Both the position numbers and the translations under genes were made by a program. A DNA stretch of 64,000 nucleotides from Candidatus Latescibacterota bacterium. Its GTDB lineage: Bacteria > JAAXHH01. The first letter of the stretch is position 1; every line of letters starts with the position of its first letter. The notes under the pieces were generated by a model, which did no database searches, was not told the origin of the DNA, and worked only from the letters and a program-made list of their open reading frames with translations. Of the stretch, positions 18,254 through 27,711 are shown one piece after another. Where the stretch lies: assembly GCA_022822725.1 (NCBI GenBank), contig JAJEAN010000007.1:1623045-1687044 (forward strand). Direction: 5' to 3'.

Positions 18254-18496
18254 ATGAGCGAGCACACAGATAAGACTCCGCGTGGCAAGCAGGGCAATCC
18301 CACAACGGAAACCAGGCGGTCCATAGATCGAATCGAAGGAGACCTGTACCACGGGGCCGGAAGCATATGGGTACGGCTGGGGAAGATAGAGGAGAAACTG
18401 AACCGCGTCGCCACGAAGTCTTTTATCATTACCGTTGTGCTGACCGGTGTGGTTGTGTTCAGCGCCATCGTATTCGCAATCCTGCGGTATCTGTAG
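18254..18496 (+). CDS. Small tail-anchored protein, unknown function
   Basis: The 80-residue protein has a hydrophilic N-terminus, a short helical segment (WVRLGKIEEKLNRVATKS) and a C-terminal membrane span (about 56-77, IITVVLTGVVVFSAIVFAIL). AAGG lies eight bases before the ATG. The architecture of charged helix followed by a terminal span resembles the protein at 14365, on a smaller scale. No function was recognised. Confidence 0.55.
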   Translation: MSEHTDKTPRGKQGNPTTETRRSIDRIEGDLYHGAGSIWVRLGKIEEKLNRVATKSFIITVVLTGVVVFSAIVFAILRYL

Positions 18497-18561
18497 CCGA
18501 ACTAACGGTCCATGAGTAGAGAAAGGTGTGCGCCGTCGGGAGAGCACAACGGATCACGTTA

Positions 18562-18599
18562 CAAAAAACCCGGAAAACCCGCCTTCAAGGGTATCCGGG
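18562..18599 (-). terminator. Intrinsic terminator downstream of tRNA-Glu
   Basis: On the minus strand CCCGGA and TCCGGG pair around an inner ACCC/GGGT stem and are followed by TTTTTTG. It lies about 40 bases past the 3' end of tRNA-Glu, as expected for a tRNA terminator. Confidence 0.7.
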
Positions 18600-18639
18600 A
18601 AATCAGGTGAGAAAAGAGACTGGAAAACGCAAGCCTGTA

Positions 18640-18711
18640 TAGCGGTACGGGGAATCGAACCCCGGTTTGATGGCTGAGAACCACCCGTCCTAACCACTAG
18701 ACGATACCGCC
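18640..18711 (-). tRNA. tRNA-Glu (anticodon CTC)
   Basis: On the minus strand the acceptor GGCGGTA pairs with TACCGCT. The D arm (GTCTAGTGGTTAGGAC), anticodon arm GGTGG-TTCTCAG-CCATC (anticodon CTC) and T arm CGGGG-TTCGATT-CCCCG are all intact. CCA is not encoded. Confidence 0.95.
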
Positions 18712-18821
18712 ACGTTTCTTTAACAAAAAATACGCTTTTCACCCGCCGAAGTCAAGCCGTCGGGCCGCGATATTGCCGCACCACCGACATCCTCATCCTT
18801 TCCGCCCGGCGGGAATGCGCA

Positions 18822-18892
18822 CTGGGGGGCAGGGATTCGAACCCCGATTCCATGGTCCAGAGCCATGTGTCCTACCCTTGAACGACCCCCCA
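18822..18892 (-). tRNA. tRNA-Gln (anticodon CTG)
   Basis: On the minus strand the acceptor TGGGGGG pairs with CCCCCCA, with discriminator G. The anticodon arm CATGG-CTCTGGA-CCATG gives anticodon CTG. The T arm CGGGG-TTCGAAT-CCCTG has one G-T closing pair. It lies 110 bases upstream of tRNA-Glu on the same strand, so the two are probably co-transcribed. CCA is not encoded. Confidence 0.94.
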
Positions 18893-18980
18893 ATCGGACC
18901 GGCGGCCAACAGGGTTATTTACCCGATTGCCGCCCCGTCCAAGATACGGTATTCACCTTTAAAATCAAGTAAAATCAGGG

Positions 18981-20132
18981 TCAGACGCGCTCGTGGGGAT
19001 CGAAGAGGCGCTCGTATTCCCGCAGGGCGTAGCGGTCCGTCATCCCGGCGATGTAGTCGCAGACCCGACGCTCGAGCGGTTCGTCCCCGCCGTGCGGAAC
19101 GCCGGCCGGGGGAAGCTGGCGCGGATCGGCCGTATATTCGTTGAAGAGGCTCTCGATAAACCGGGTCGCCTTGCGGGACATGCGGATCAACCGGTAGTGC
19201 CGGTAGAAGTTCTCCATCAGGAACGCGCGGAGCTGCTGGTTCTTCCCGGACATGGACGGGCTGTAGTCCACCACGGGGACGTCGAGCGTGCGCACTTCGT
19301 CCGGCGACTTCACGCCGTGGCGTTCCAGGTTCTCGTGGGTCGTCCGGACGACGTCGATAATCATCTGGTTGATCAACGCGCGGATGATCCGGTACCGCTT
19401 GCGCGTGGGGTCGAGGTCCCGGACCTTCTCCACCTCCTCGCGGATCGCTCCGTCCCAGATCTCCAGGTCGGTGAGCTGGTCCAGGCTGAGTATACCCGAG
19501 CTTACGCCGTCGTCCAGGTCGTGCGAGTTGTAGGCGATCTCGTCGGCGACGTTGACGATCTGGGCCTCCACCGAGGCGAACTTTCCGGGCTGGAAATCCT
19601 CCTCGTCGAACCCGTGCGGGGCGTTGTGCTTCGCGATGCCCTCGCGCGTCTCCCAGGTCAGGTTAAGGCCCTGGAAGGACGGATAGCGCCATTCGAGCAA
19701 GTCGATGATGCGCAGGCTTTGCCGGTTGTGCTGGAATCCCCCGCATTGCTCCATCAGGCCGTCGAGGGCATCCTCGCCGCAGTGACCGAAGGGGGGATGG
19801 CCCAGGTCGTGGGCCAGCGCGATGGCGGCCGCCAGGTCCTGGTTGGCGCCCAGGTTCCGCGCGATCGTTTCGGAAACGCCCGCCGTCTCCATGGTGTGGG
19901 TGAGGCGCGTCCTGTAGTGATCGCCCTCGTGGTACACGAAGACCTGGGTCTTGTATTCGAGCCGGCGGAAGGACTTCGAATGCACGATCCGGTCGCGGTC
20001 CCGCTGAAAGGGCGTCCGCCAGGGCGCCTCATCCTCCGTGTGCAAGCGGCCCCGGCTCGCGCTGCTCTTCACGGCATAGGGCGCGAGGGTGCGTTCCTCC
20101 ATCTCTTCCAGCAGGATTCTGTCGACGATCAT
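18981..20132 (-). CDS. dgt: dGTPase-like deoxynucleoside triphosphate triphosphohydrolase
   Basis: The 383-residue HD-domain enzyme of the Dgt family hydrolyses dNTPs to the nucleoside and triphosphate. Motifs are RDRDRIVHSKSFRRLEYKTQ (about 44-63), the first metal His in RLTHTMETAGVSETIAR, and LAHDLGHPPFGHCGEDALD (His-Asp pair). VNVADEIAYNSHDLDDG supplies the last metal Asp. Length and order are typical of the shorter (type 2) dGTPases. The tRNA genes follow it on the same strand. The start has no strong ribosome-binding site, but the N-terminus aligns with family expectation. Confidence 0.95.
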   Translation of the reverse strand: MIVDRILLEEMEERTLAPYAVKSSASRGRLHTEDEAPWRTPFQRDRDRIVHSKSFRRLEYKTQVFVYHEGDHYRTRLTHTMETAGVSETIARNLGANQDLAAAIALAHDLGHPPFGHCGEDALDGLMEQCGGFQHNRQSLRIIDLLEWRYPSFQGLNLTWETREGIAKHNAPHGFDEEDFQPGKFASVEAQIVNVADEIAYNSHDLDDGVSSGILSLDQLTDLEIWDGAIREEVEKVRDLDPTRKRYRIIRALINQMIIDVVRTTHENLERHGVKSPDEVRTLDVPVVDYSPSMSGKNQQLRAFLMENFYRHYRLIRMSRKATRFIESLFNEYTADPRQLPPAGVPHGGDEPLERRVCDYIAGMTDRYALREYERLFDPHERV

Positions 20133-20155
20133 CCGGTGTCCTCCGAATCGGTTCG

Positions 20156-20257
20156 TCAGGGCGCGGCGGTCGCGTGTCGACCCGCGGCGTCAGGGCGCGG
20201 CGGTCCGAAGCGCGGCAATCGGAGCCCGCGGCATCAGGGTGCGGCGGTCGCGTGTCG
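20156..20257. repeat. Dispersed repeat units between dgt and the sulfatase gene
   Basis: The core tcagggcgcggcggtc occurs at 20156-20171, 20190-20205 and 20234-20249 (last copy with one change). The extension gcggcggtcgcgtgtcg occurs at 20163-20179 and 20241-20257. It fills the gap between two minus-strand genes and ends one base before the sulfatase stop. Confidence 0.75.
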
Positions 20258-20258
20258 G

Positions 20259-21662
20259 TCACGTGCCGGCAATCAGGGGCCCCCCCGGGTCGATATCCTG
20301 GATCATGGTGGCGTTGAAAGCCTCCAGGGACAGACGGCCCCGTAAATCTTTATAGTCCGGATTGTCCCACAGATTCTCGAACTCCCAGGGATCCTTGTCC
20401 AGGTCGTAGAGCTCGCCCTTGCCATGGGTGTGGTACAGCACCAGCTTGTACCTTTCGTCCCGGTACATGGTGGCATAGTCCTGCGAACCGGAGGAGACGG
20501 CGTCGAAATACTCGCTGCGGACGAAGGGCCGGTTGTATCCCGGGTCGGCCTTGCCGTTCAGGATGGGCAGAAGGCTGCGGCCCTGGAAGTTCTCGTGCAC
20601 GTTTACGCCGGCGATATCCAGCATGGTCGCCGACATGTCGATCAGTTCGACCAGCGCGTCGCTCCTCAGGTCCGATGCCATGTGGCCGGGGTGGGAGAAG
20701 ATCAGGGGCACGCGCACCAGGCCTTCGTAGAACCGGCATCCCTTCCACAGAAGTCCGTGATCACCCAGGCATTCGCCGTGGTCGCTGGTGAAGATGATCA
20801 CGGTATTCTCCCGCTGGCCGGTGCGGTCGAGCTCGCCCAGGATACGGGCGAACTGGTCGTCGATCTGCTTGATCATGGCGTAGTAGAGGGCCTGCTGCTT
20901 CTTGCCGTCGAAGGTCACCGGGTGCCGGGCCTCCGACTGGAAGAACACGTCCCTGAGTTCATCCTGCTGGGCCAGATCGCTCAGGTGGAAGTGGGGGCCG
21001 GGCATTTCGGCCGGATCGAACAGGTCGGCGTACGCTCGGGGCGGTATAAACGGCGGGTGGGGATCGTAGGGGTTGAGCGTCAGCATCCAGGGTTCGTCGG
21101 GCGCCCGGCGCTCGTTGATGAACTCCAGGGCGCACTCGGTGACCCAGGTCGTCTGGTGGAGCCCGGGCGGGACCCGGTCCTCGCTCGCCCGCAGGGCGTC
21201 GAGATCGCCGCCGTGTTCGCGCACCCAGTCGGCGTAGTCATGCCCTTCCGGCCAGTCGTCCCGCGGCGCGTGGCTGAATCGCCAGTACCGGTAGCCGTCG
21301 TCCATGCGGGGTTCTGTGCGCTTCCCCGCGCTCTGGAGGTGGAACTTACCCACCAGGCCGCAGTCGTACCCGCAGTCCGCCAGCAGTTTGGAGATCAGGG
21401 GAGGCGGATTCTCGAAGACGCCGTTGCCGTTGCGGGTGTTGTGGATCCGCCCGGGATACATGCCCGTCATGAAACTCGACCGGCTGGGCGTGCAGATCGG
21501 GCTCTGGCAGTAGGCGTGGGTAAAGGCGACACCTTCCCGCACCAGCCTGTCCAGCGTCGGCGTGCTCACAAAGGGGTTTCCGAGCGCGCCGATGGTGTCG
21601 AATCGCTGCTGATCCGTGCAATACCAGAGAATGTTGGGGCGTAAAGGCATGTTGCTATGCAC
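20259..21662 (-). CDS. Type I sulfatase (formylglycine-dependent)
   Basis: The 467-residue protein has the sulfatase signature SPICTPSRSSFMTG. Cys57 (C-T-P-S-R) is the residue converted to formylglycine by a maturase. Other metal-site and family segments are PNILWYCTDQQRFDTIGALG, IIFTSDHGECLGDHGLLWKG and LTLNPYDPHPPFIPPRAY. No signal peptide is visible, so it is cytoplasmic or exported by an unrecognised route. The GTG at 21662 is preceded by GAGGG at good spacing; an ATG four codons later is possible. Substrate unknown; sulfated polysaccharides or choline sulfate are typical for the fold. Confidence 0.92.
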   Translation of the reverse strand: MHSNMPLRPNILWYCTDQQRFDTIGALGNPFVSTPTLDRLVREGVAFTHAYCQSPICTPSRSSFMTGMYPGRIHNTRNGNGVFENPPPLISKLLADCGYDCGLVGKFHLQSAGKRTEPRMDDGYRYWRFSHAPRDDWPEGHDYADWVREHGGDLDALRASEDRVPPGLHQTTWVTECALEFINERRAPDEPWMLTLNPYDPHPPFIPPRAYADLFDPAEMPGPHFHLSDLAQQDELRDVFFQSEARHPVTFDGKKQQALYYAMIKQIDDQFARILGELDRTGQRENTVIIFTSDHGECLGDHGLLWKGCRFYEGLVRVPLIFSHPGHMASDLRSDALVELIDMSATMLDIAGVNVHENFQGRSLLPILNGKADPGYNRPFVRSEYFDAVSSGSQDYATMYRDERYKLVLYHTHGKGELYDLDKDPWEFENLWDNPDYKDLRGRLSLEAFNATMIQDIDPGGPLIAGT

Positions 21663-21678
21663 GCGCCGCCCTCAGGAT

Positions 21679-22263
21679 CTACGGGGCAGGCTGCGTGGTG
21701 GCTTCTTCCTCTCCGCCCATGGACGCATCCGAGCCGCCGTCTTCCGCGCCTTCGTCGTCCATGCCGCCTTCATCACCTTCACCCATCTCACCTTCACCCA
21801 TCTCGCCTTCACCCATCTCGCCTTCGTCCATTTCCGGCGCGTCTGCGGCCATGATGTGGAGCATGTCGCCCACCGCGGCGCCGATGTCGGTCGCGGCGTC
21901 ACCGCCGTTAATGGCGATCTGGAGGGTGCCGGACTCCTCGTCCATCCGGGCAAGCCAGGCGCCTTCGGCCACGTCGCCGTAATCGGTGACCACGGGCATG
22001 ACGAGGGTATGTTCGTTATGGTGCACAGAAATCCAGCCGTCCGCGGCGAAACCGGCCTCCATCAACTGATCGCTCGTGACGTTCGTGTTGATGTTGGCGA
22101 ATTCCTCGCTGATGCTGGTGACCTCGACGTTGATCATGGCAACGTCCTCGGCCATCTCTTCCATGGCCGCATCTTCCATGGCCGCATCTTCGGCCCCGCC
22201 ACAGCCGTAAAGGCCGAACGCGCCAACCATGCAGACCAACAGGTACGAAGTGAACCGCTTCAT
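21679..22263 (-). CDS. Lipoprotein with acidic Gly/Glu/Met repeat tail
   Basis: The 194-residue protein from the ATG at 22263 (AGGA nine bases upstream) has a lipobox ending GLYGC at Cys21. A low-complexity EDAAMEDAAMEEMAED segment follows. The central domain (about 40-135) includes NVTSDQLMEAGFAADGWISV and HTLVMPVVTDYGDV and resembles SAM-chain-like copper-binding exported domains only loosely. The tail holds EMGEG three times in a row and other acidic stretches. The repeat is visible in the DNA (ctcaccttcacccat and variants, 21775-21830). No function was recognised. Confidence 0.7.
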   Translation of the reverse strand: MKRFTSYLLVCMVGAFGLYGCGGAEDAAMEDAAMEEMAEDVAMINVEVTSISEEFANINTNVTSDQLMEAGFAADGWISVHHNEHTLVMPVVTDYGDVAEGAWLARMDEESGTLQIAINGGDAATDIGAAVGDMLHIMAADAPEMDEGEMGEGEMGEGEMGEGDEGGMDDEGAEDGGSDASMGGEEEATTQPAP

Positions 22264-22450
22264 GAGAATATTCCTTTCACGTGGATATCCCAACGTATTG
22301 GAATGGAAACAAACGCTTTGTGATGTGGAGGATAATACGTACTGCGCTGACTTCTTTGTCGTCGGCTATACGTACTGTATTTATAGAGCATTTAACTCGA
22401 ATTCGCAACTGTTAATCGTTTGAACTTCTTCCGGTACCGGCGGCAGGGGA

Positions 22451-23284
22451 TCAGGCGCCTGGTCCGGCTTCAGGTCCGGCGGTGGCGGCTTCAGGTCCGG
22501 CGGTGGCGGCGAGTTCCGCCCATTGCCTGCGGCCCACCTCCTTGATCCGGCCGTCGTCCCACTTGCCCAGGGGACGGTATGACGGGTGTCCGGGACGGTC
22601 CTGGCAGGGGTTGTGCCGGGTGTTGTAGCAACAGATGAGGCTCCAACGCGGGTCATCGCTCTCGTTCGGATCCGAACGGTGCAGCACGTTCGCATGGAAG
22701 AACAGCGCGGTACCGGGCGACATTTCGCAGTACACGTGGTCCAGGTGTTCCAGCGCGAGTTCCACCCGCTTCGGGTCGGCCCCCACCTGGGTGCCGTACC
22801 GGCCGTGTTCGATCCGCCCCAGGCGGTGCGATCCCCGGATGACCTGGAGGCAGCCGTTGCCCCTGTGGGCCCGGTCCACCGCGATATAGCAACTGGCCAT
22901 GTCGGGATACAACGCCTGGTTGTGGTACCAGTACCCGTAATCCTGGTGCCACTCCCATGCGCCGCCGACGCGCGGTTCCTTGACCATCATCTTGTAGTGG
23001 TACAGGTAGACCTCGTCGCCCATGAGCCGCTCCAGCGTATCGACCATGCGCCGGCCGCGGCAGATGGCATTGTAGATGTCCTCCCGGTCCGTGTCCGAGG
23101 TCAGCCAAAGCTTGCTTTCGCGGCCCTCGGTATCCTCGGCAGCGCGGACGAGCGAGGCCTTCTCCCCGTCGAAACGGCCCACGTTGAGGAGGAGTTCCAT
23201 CTCTTCGGGGTCGTAGAGCCCCTCCACCATCAGGTAGCCGTCTTCCCGGAACCTGTGCTCGTGTTCATCAGTTAGCCGGAACAT
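22451..23284 (-). CDS. Phytanoyl-CoA dioxygenase (PhyH) family oxygenase
   Basis: The 277-residue Fe(II)/2-oxoglutarate oxygenase has metal ligands His113 and Asp115 (EWHQDYGYW) and the distal His202 (FFHANVLHRSD), with a probable 2-oxoglutarate-binding Arg about 11 residues later. GNGCLQVIRGSHRLGRIEHG is the typical PhyH central segment. Substrates of bacterial members are diverse and cannot be assigned here. The C-terminus ends in a duplicated heptapeptide ATAGPEA, encoded by a 21-base tandem repeat (22466-22507) just before the stop. Confidence 0.92.
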   Translation of the reverse strand: MFRLTDEHEHRFREDGYLMVEGLYDPEEMELLLNVGRFDGEKASLVRAAEDTEGRESKLWLTSDTDREDIYNAICRGRRMVDTLERLMGDEVYLYHYKMMVKEPRVGGAWEWHQDYGYWYHNQALYPDMASCYIAVDRAHRGNGCLQVIRGSHRLGRIEHGRYGTQVGADPKRVELALEHLDHVYCEMSPGTALFFHANVLHRSDPNESDDPRWSLICCYNTRHNPCQDRPGHPSYRPLGKWDDGRIKEVGRRQWAELAATAGPEAATAGPEAGPGA

Positions 23285-23359
23285 GATTTCCCCCCCGGGA
23301 CGCCCGCAAGGCGAAGCAGCGTCGTTCGCGGTCGGCGCGGCGCGCGGTCAACGCGCCCC

Positions 23360-24592
23360 CTACACTCCGATACGGTCACGATGGCGACGTTCGATATGGT
23401 GCGACACCGACCGGCACACCCGGGAGATCCCTTCGCCGATGAGCGACTGGTCGAGGAAGCTGTAACACAGGCGGAACTGGTTCGCGCCCCGCCCGTCGGT
23501 ATAGAACGACGTGCCGGCCACGTAGGCCACCTTCTCTTGCTCGACGGCCCAGGCCAGCATCGCCGTGGAGTCGATCCCCTCGGGCGCGGTCAACCACACG
23601 TAGAACCCGCCGTCCGGGCGGGTCCAGGTCAGCCCGGGTGGTGCGTGTTCCGCCAGTGCGTCCAGGGTGACGTCGCGCTTGGCCTGGTAAAGCGCCCTGG
23701 ACAATACGATCTGGGAGTCCATCAGTCCCTGGCGGCCGTATTCGTAGACGATGCGCTGCCCGAGGGTGCTGGAACACTGGTCGCTGCCCAGTTTCGCCTG
23801 GCACAACTGGGCGATGACGGGCGGCGGCGCGGCGATCCAGCCGAGGCGGATGCCCGGCCCGAAGATCTTGGAGAAGGTGCTGACGAAGAGCACACCGTCG
23901 GGGTTCAGCGCCTTGAGCGAAGGCGGAGGCGCGTGTTCGAAGTACAGTTCCGCGTAGGCGTGATCCTCCAGGATGGGGATATGGTGCCGGTCGGCGAGTT
24001 CGACCAGCCTGCGCCGCCGTTCCAGGGGCATGGTCACGCCGCCCGGGTTCTGAAACGTCGGCATGGTGTAAATCAGCTTGGCCCGCTTGCCCCGGCGTTC
24101 CAGTTCCCTCAACTGCTCTTCCAGAAGGTCCACGCGCATACCTTCGTCATCGATATCCACCGCGACGAAATCCACGTCGTAGCACCGGAAGACCGAGAAC
24201 GCGGTCAGGTAGGTGGGGGCTTCCACGATGATGACGTCGCCGGGGTTGAGCAACATCTTGGCGATGAGGTCCATCGCCTCGATACCGCCCGTGGTGACGA
24301 TGATGTCGTCCACGGTAGCGGTCACGCCTTCGACGGGTCCCATGCGGCCGGCGATCCACTCCCTCAGGGCCGTGTAACCCGCCGTGGGGCTGTACTGCAG
24401 TGACATGCTGCCGTGCGTTTCAAAGACCTGGACGGCGACTTCCTTCATCGCCTCCATGGGGAACGTGGCGTCGTCCGGCAAGCCACCGGCAAAGGAAAGC
24501 ACGTCCGGCCGTTCCGCCAGCTTGAGCAGCTCGATTACCGCGGTATCGCCAATGCGTTCCATGCGGTCCGCGTATACATCCCGCCAGTCCAT
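23360..24592 (-). CDS. PLP-dependent class I/II aminotransferase (2-aminoadipate/LysN-like)
   Basis: The 410-residue fold-type I aminotransferase shows FAGGLPDDATFP at the N-terminus and PTAGYTALREWIAGRM, then YTMPTFQNPGGVTMPLERRR and ILEDHAYAELYFE (Asp that binds the PLP nitrogen). The lysine that forms the Schiff base is in STFSKIFGPGIRLGW. The pattern matches the 2-aminoadipate/aromatic aminotransferase group (LysN, Kat II); no N-terminal GntR domain is present, so it is not a MocR regulator. It lies 75 bases downstream of nothing obvious and upstream of the PhyH gene on the same strand. The exact amino acid is unknown. Confidence 0.88.
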   Translation of the reverse strand: MDWRDVYADRMERIGDTAVIELLKLAERPDVLSFAGGLPDDATFPMEAMKEVAVQVFETHGSMSLQYSPTAGYTALREWIAGRMGPVEGVTATVDDIIVTTGGIEAMDLIAKMLLNPGDVIIVEAPTYLTAFSVFRCYDVDFVAVDIDDEGMRVDLLEEQLRELERRGKRAKLIYTMPTFQNPGGVTMPLERRRRLVELADRHHIPILEDHAYAELYFEHAPPPSLKALNPDGVLFVSTFSKIFGPGIRLGWIAAPPPVIAQLCQAKLGSDQCSSTLGQRIVYEYGRQGLMDSQIVLSRALYQAKRDVTLDALAEHAPPGLTWTRPDGGFYVWLTAPEGIDSTAMLAWAVEQEKVAYVAGTSFYTDGRGANQFRLCYSFLDQSLIGEGISRVCRSVSHHIERRHRDRIGV

Positions 24593-24785
24593 CCACTACC
24601 CCCTGCGCAAACCCGCTTTATACGTTTTATCCCGATTTATCCTGATCAAACTGAACCGCGCGAAAGCCGGCCCCTCGGGACCGCTTCGCACGTGCCTTAT
24701 TTTACGGCCCGTCCACCGGGAAAACAAGACCAAATTTCCTTGACACGGACGGGGATACATGTCTTATCATGGCCTTCAAATGGTG

Positions 24786-24825
24786 ATCCATGTTGCGCAT
24801 CGTGTATCCATGTTGAGCATCGTGT
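24786..24825. repeat. Two 20-bp tandem repeats
   Basis: atccatgttgcgcatcgtgt (24786-24805) is repeated with one change at 24806-24825. It lies in the divergent intergenic region between the aminotransferase and the PC4-like gene, near a possible ttgaca promoter element at 24740-24745. Confidence 0.7.
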
Positions 24826-24888
24826 CGTGAGATTTTTTGTATACACAATGTTTCAGCACGTCCATCTCCCGCTTCGCGAGGTATACAC

Positions 24889-25146
24889 ATGGCCGAGGAC
24901 AGCCAGGTCGTAGCCAGTTTCCAGAAAAACAGCCAGGAAGAGTTCCGCTTCACCATCACGTCCTTTCGCGGCAACGAATACGCCGATATCCGGATCTATT
25001 ACGAGAACGACGGCGATTTCCTGCCCAGCAGGAAGGGGATCACCGTCTCCCCGGAGTCATGGAAATCCTTCCGTTCCTGTCTCGACGAACTGGAATCGGA
25101 ACTCAGGGAGCGCAAGCTGCTCAAGGACGAAGAGGGAGACGGCTGA
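24889..25146 (+). CDS. PC4/p15-like single-stranded-DNA-binding protein
   Basis: The 85-residue protein fits the transcriptional coactivator p15 (PC4) C-terminal domain: FRFTITSFRGNEYADIRIYY forms the beta strands, followed by PSRKGITVSPESWKSFRSCL and a C-terminal helix. In eukaryotes this domain binds single-stranded DNA. Bacterial versions are small, probably dimeric, nucleic-acid-binding proteins with regulatory or protective roles. A GAGG ribosome-binding site lies before the ATG. It is convergent with the downstream fusion gene (28 bases apart at the 3' ends). Confidence 0.82.
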   Translation: MAEDSQVVASFQKNSQEEFRFTITSFRGNEYADIRIYYENDGDFLPSRKGITVSPESWKSFRSCLDELESELRERKLLKDEEGDG

Positions 25147-25174
25147 TCGGCGGCCGCCGCTCCGGGCGCTATGA

Positions 25175-26401
25175 CTAGCCCACCCGGTGCCCTTCCCCGG
25201 CGAGAAAGCACTCCGGGTCGTGGCGGATGGGAAGATAACCCGTGCTCATGAGGAACTCGCCGACGATCTCGGGTCCCGTGAAGCGGAAGGTCTTCCGGAA
25301 CACCGCCACCCATTCGTCCAGCGAAGTGCAGGTCTGGCCGTTCAGCCACGCCGCGAAAGAACCGTGTTCCGCCCGGATCTCGCGGATGACCCGCGCGTTG
25401 TGGATGGCCGCGTCGATCTTGCGCCGGTTCCGGATGATGCCGGCGTCCGCGAGCAGGCGCGTCCGGTCCTCGTCGCCATAAGCCGCGACACGGTCCACGT
25501 CGAAGCCCTCGAAGGCCTCCCTCAGCGCCTTTCGCTTCTTCAGCACCGTCAGCCAACTCAGCCCGGCCTGGTTGATCTCCAGCACCAGCCGTTCCAGAAA
25601 GTCATTGTCCCGGGACAGGGGAAAGCCGTACTCGTCGTCGTGGTAGGCGGCCAGCAGCGGGTCTTTGAGGGTCCAGGCGCAACGGCGCCGTTCGCCGGCC
25701 CCTTCGACGAATTCGCCTGTCCGGACCGGGTGGTTGTCCACTCCGGTGATCCACGTCTCGGGCAGGTGGCGCACGCAGTTCATCATGGCCAGATGCGTAT
25801 AGGTGGGCGTGATGATGAACCGGGTGACGGAAGTGTTCGCGAACCAGTCGATCCGGTCGTGCCCCATGCCCGGGGTGCCCAGGATCACCCCCACGAGGAA
25901 CCGCATGAACGCCCCGTGGGACACCAGGACGACACACTCCCCGGTGTGGCCGAACTCGTCGTGGATCCTTCGGGCGACCCGCTCCGCCCGGGCCTGGGCC
26001 GCATCGAAATCCTCCCAGGGACGGCACTTCCACCATCCTTCCTCGTCGTACTCGTCACCGAGGCGTACGCCCGGGAATCCACGTTCGATTTCCGAGCGCT
26101 TCATACCGGGCCTGCCCTCGTAGTCCGCGTTGCCCACGCCGGCCTGGACCCCGCCCTGTTCGTGCAGGTCGATCCACGCCTCTGCGGACTGACCCGTCTC
26201 ACGGATGTAGGGGGCGATGGTCTCCAGGGTGCGCAGGAACGGACTGACGAAAACGCGCGTGGGGCGAAGGTGGCGGATGCGGTTCACGAGGTATTCGGCC
26301 TGCCGGTATCCGAGGGTGGACAGGGAGGGATCGTCGGTGCGCTCTTCCTGCGGCCGGGCATTATTCTCGGATTCCGCGTGGCGGATGATGTAAAGTTCCA
26401 T
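25175..26401 (-). CDS. Fusion: histidine phosphatase domain + DNA-3-methyladenine glycosylase I
   Basis: One uninterrupted frame of 408 residues joins two enzymes. Residues about 1-230 are a phosphoglycerate-mutase-like histidine phosphatase: LYIIRHAESENN holds the catalytic Arg7-His8, and LVSHGAFMRF the second His162. Residues about 241-408 are a TAG-type 3-methyladenine glycosylase. CAWTLKDPLLAAYHDDEYGF carries zinc ligands Cys241 and His254, EINQAGLSWLTVLKKR carries the catalytic Glu275 and the conserved Trp, and RHDPEC supplies His394 and Cys398. All zinc-site residues of E. coli Tag appear conserved. The start at 26401 is where the phosphatase domain begins; upstream in-frame sequence looks non-coding. 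Confidence 0.88.
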   Translation of the reverse strand: MELYIIRHAESENNARPQEERTDDPSLSTLGYRQAEYLVNRIRHLRPTRVFVSPFLRTLETIAPYIRETGQSAEAWIDLHEQGGVQAGVGNADYEGRPGMKRSEIERGFPGVRLGDEYDEEGWWKCRPWEDFDAAQARAERVARRIHDEFGHTGECVVLVSHGAFMRFLVGVILGTPGMGHDRIDWFANTSVTRFIITPTYTHLAMMNCVRHLPETWITGVDNHPVRTGEFVEGAGERRRCAWTLKDPLLAAYHDDEYGFPLSRDNDFLERLVLEINQAGLSWLTVLKKRKALREAFEGFDVDRVAAYGDEDRTRLLADAGIIRNRRKIDAAIHNARVIREIRAEHGSFAAWLNGQTCTSLDEWVAVFRKTFRFTGPEIVGEFLMSTGYLPIRHDPECFLAGEGHRVG

Positions 26402-26601
26402 GGGATCGGGCGGTCTTTCTCCTGGACGGTGGCCGTTGGTTGCGGTTGACGGGGCGGCGATAAACGCGCCGTCCACTCGAACCGACACAAGGTACATTCC
26501 CGGCCCTGCCGTTGAAAGGAAAAGGTTTGACAGGCAGGGCGGTTCGGGTTAAGGTTTCCTCCTGTTTCGAACGGTCCATTCCCCGCCTGGAGCGTACCTG
26601 A

Positions 26602-27707
<1,106 letters not shown>

Positions 27708-27711
<4 letters not shown>

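Noticed and set aside
18640-18892. tRNA genes as integration site of a mobile element
   Set aside because: Both tRNAs are intact, and no integrase or duplicated tRNA 3' end was seen nearby.
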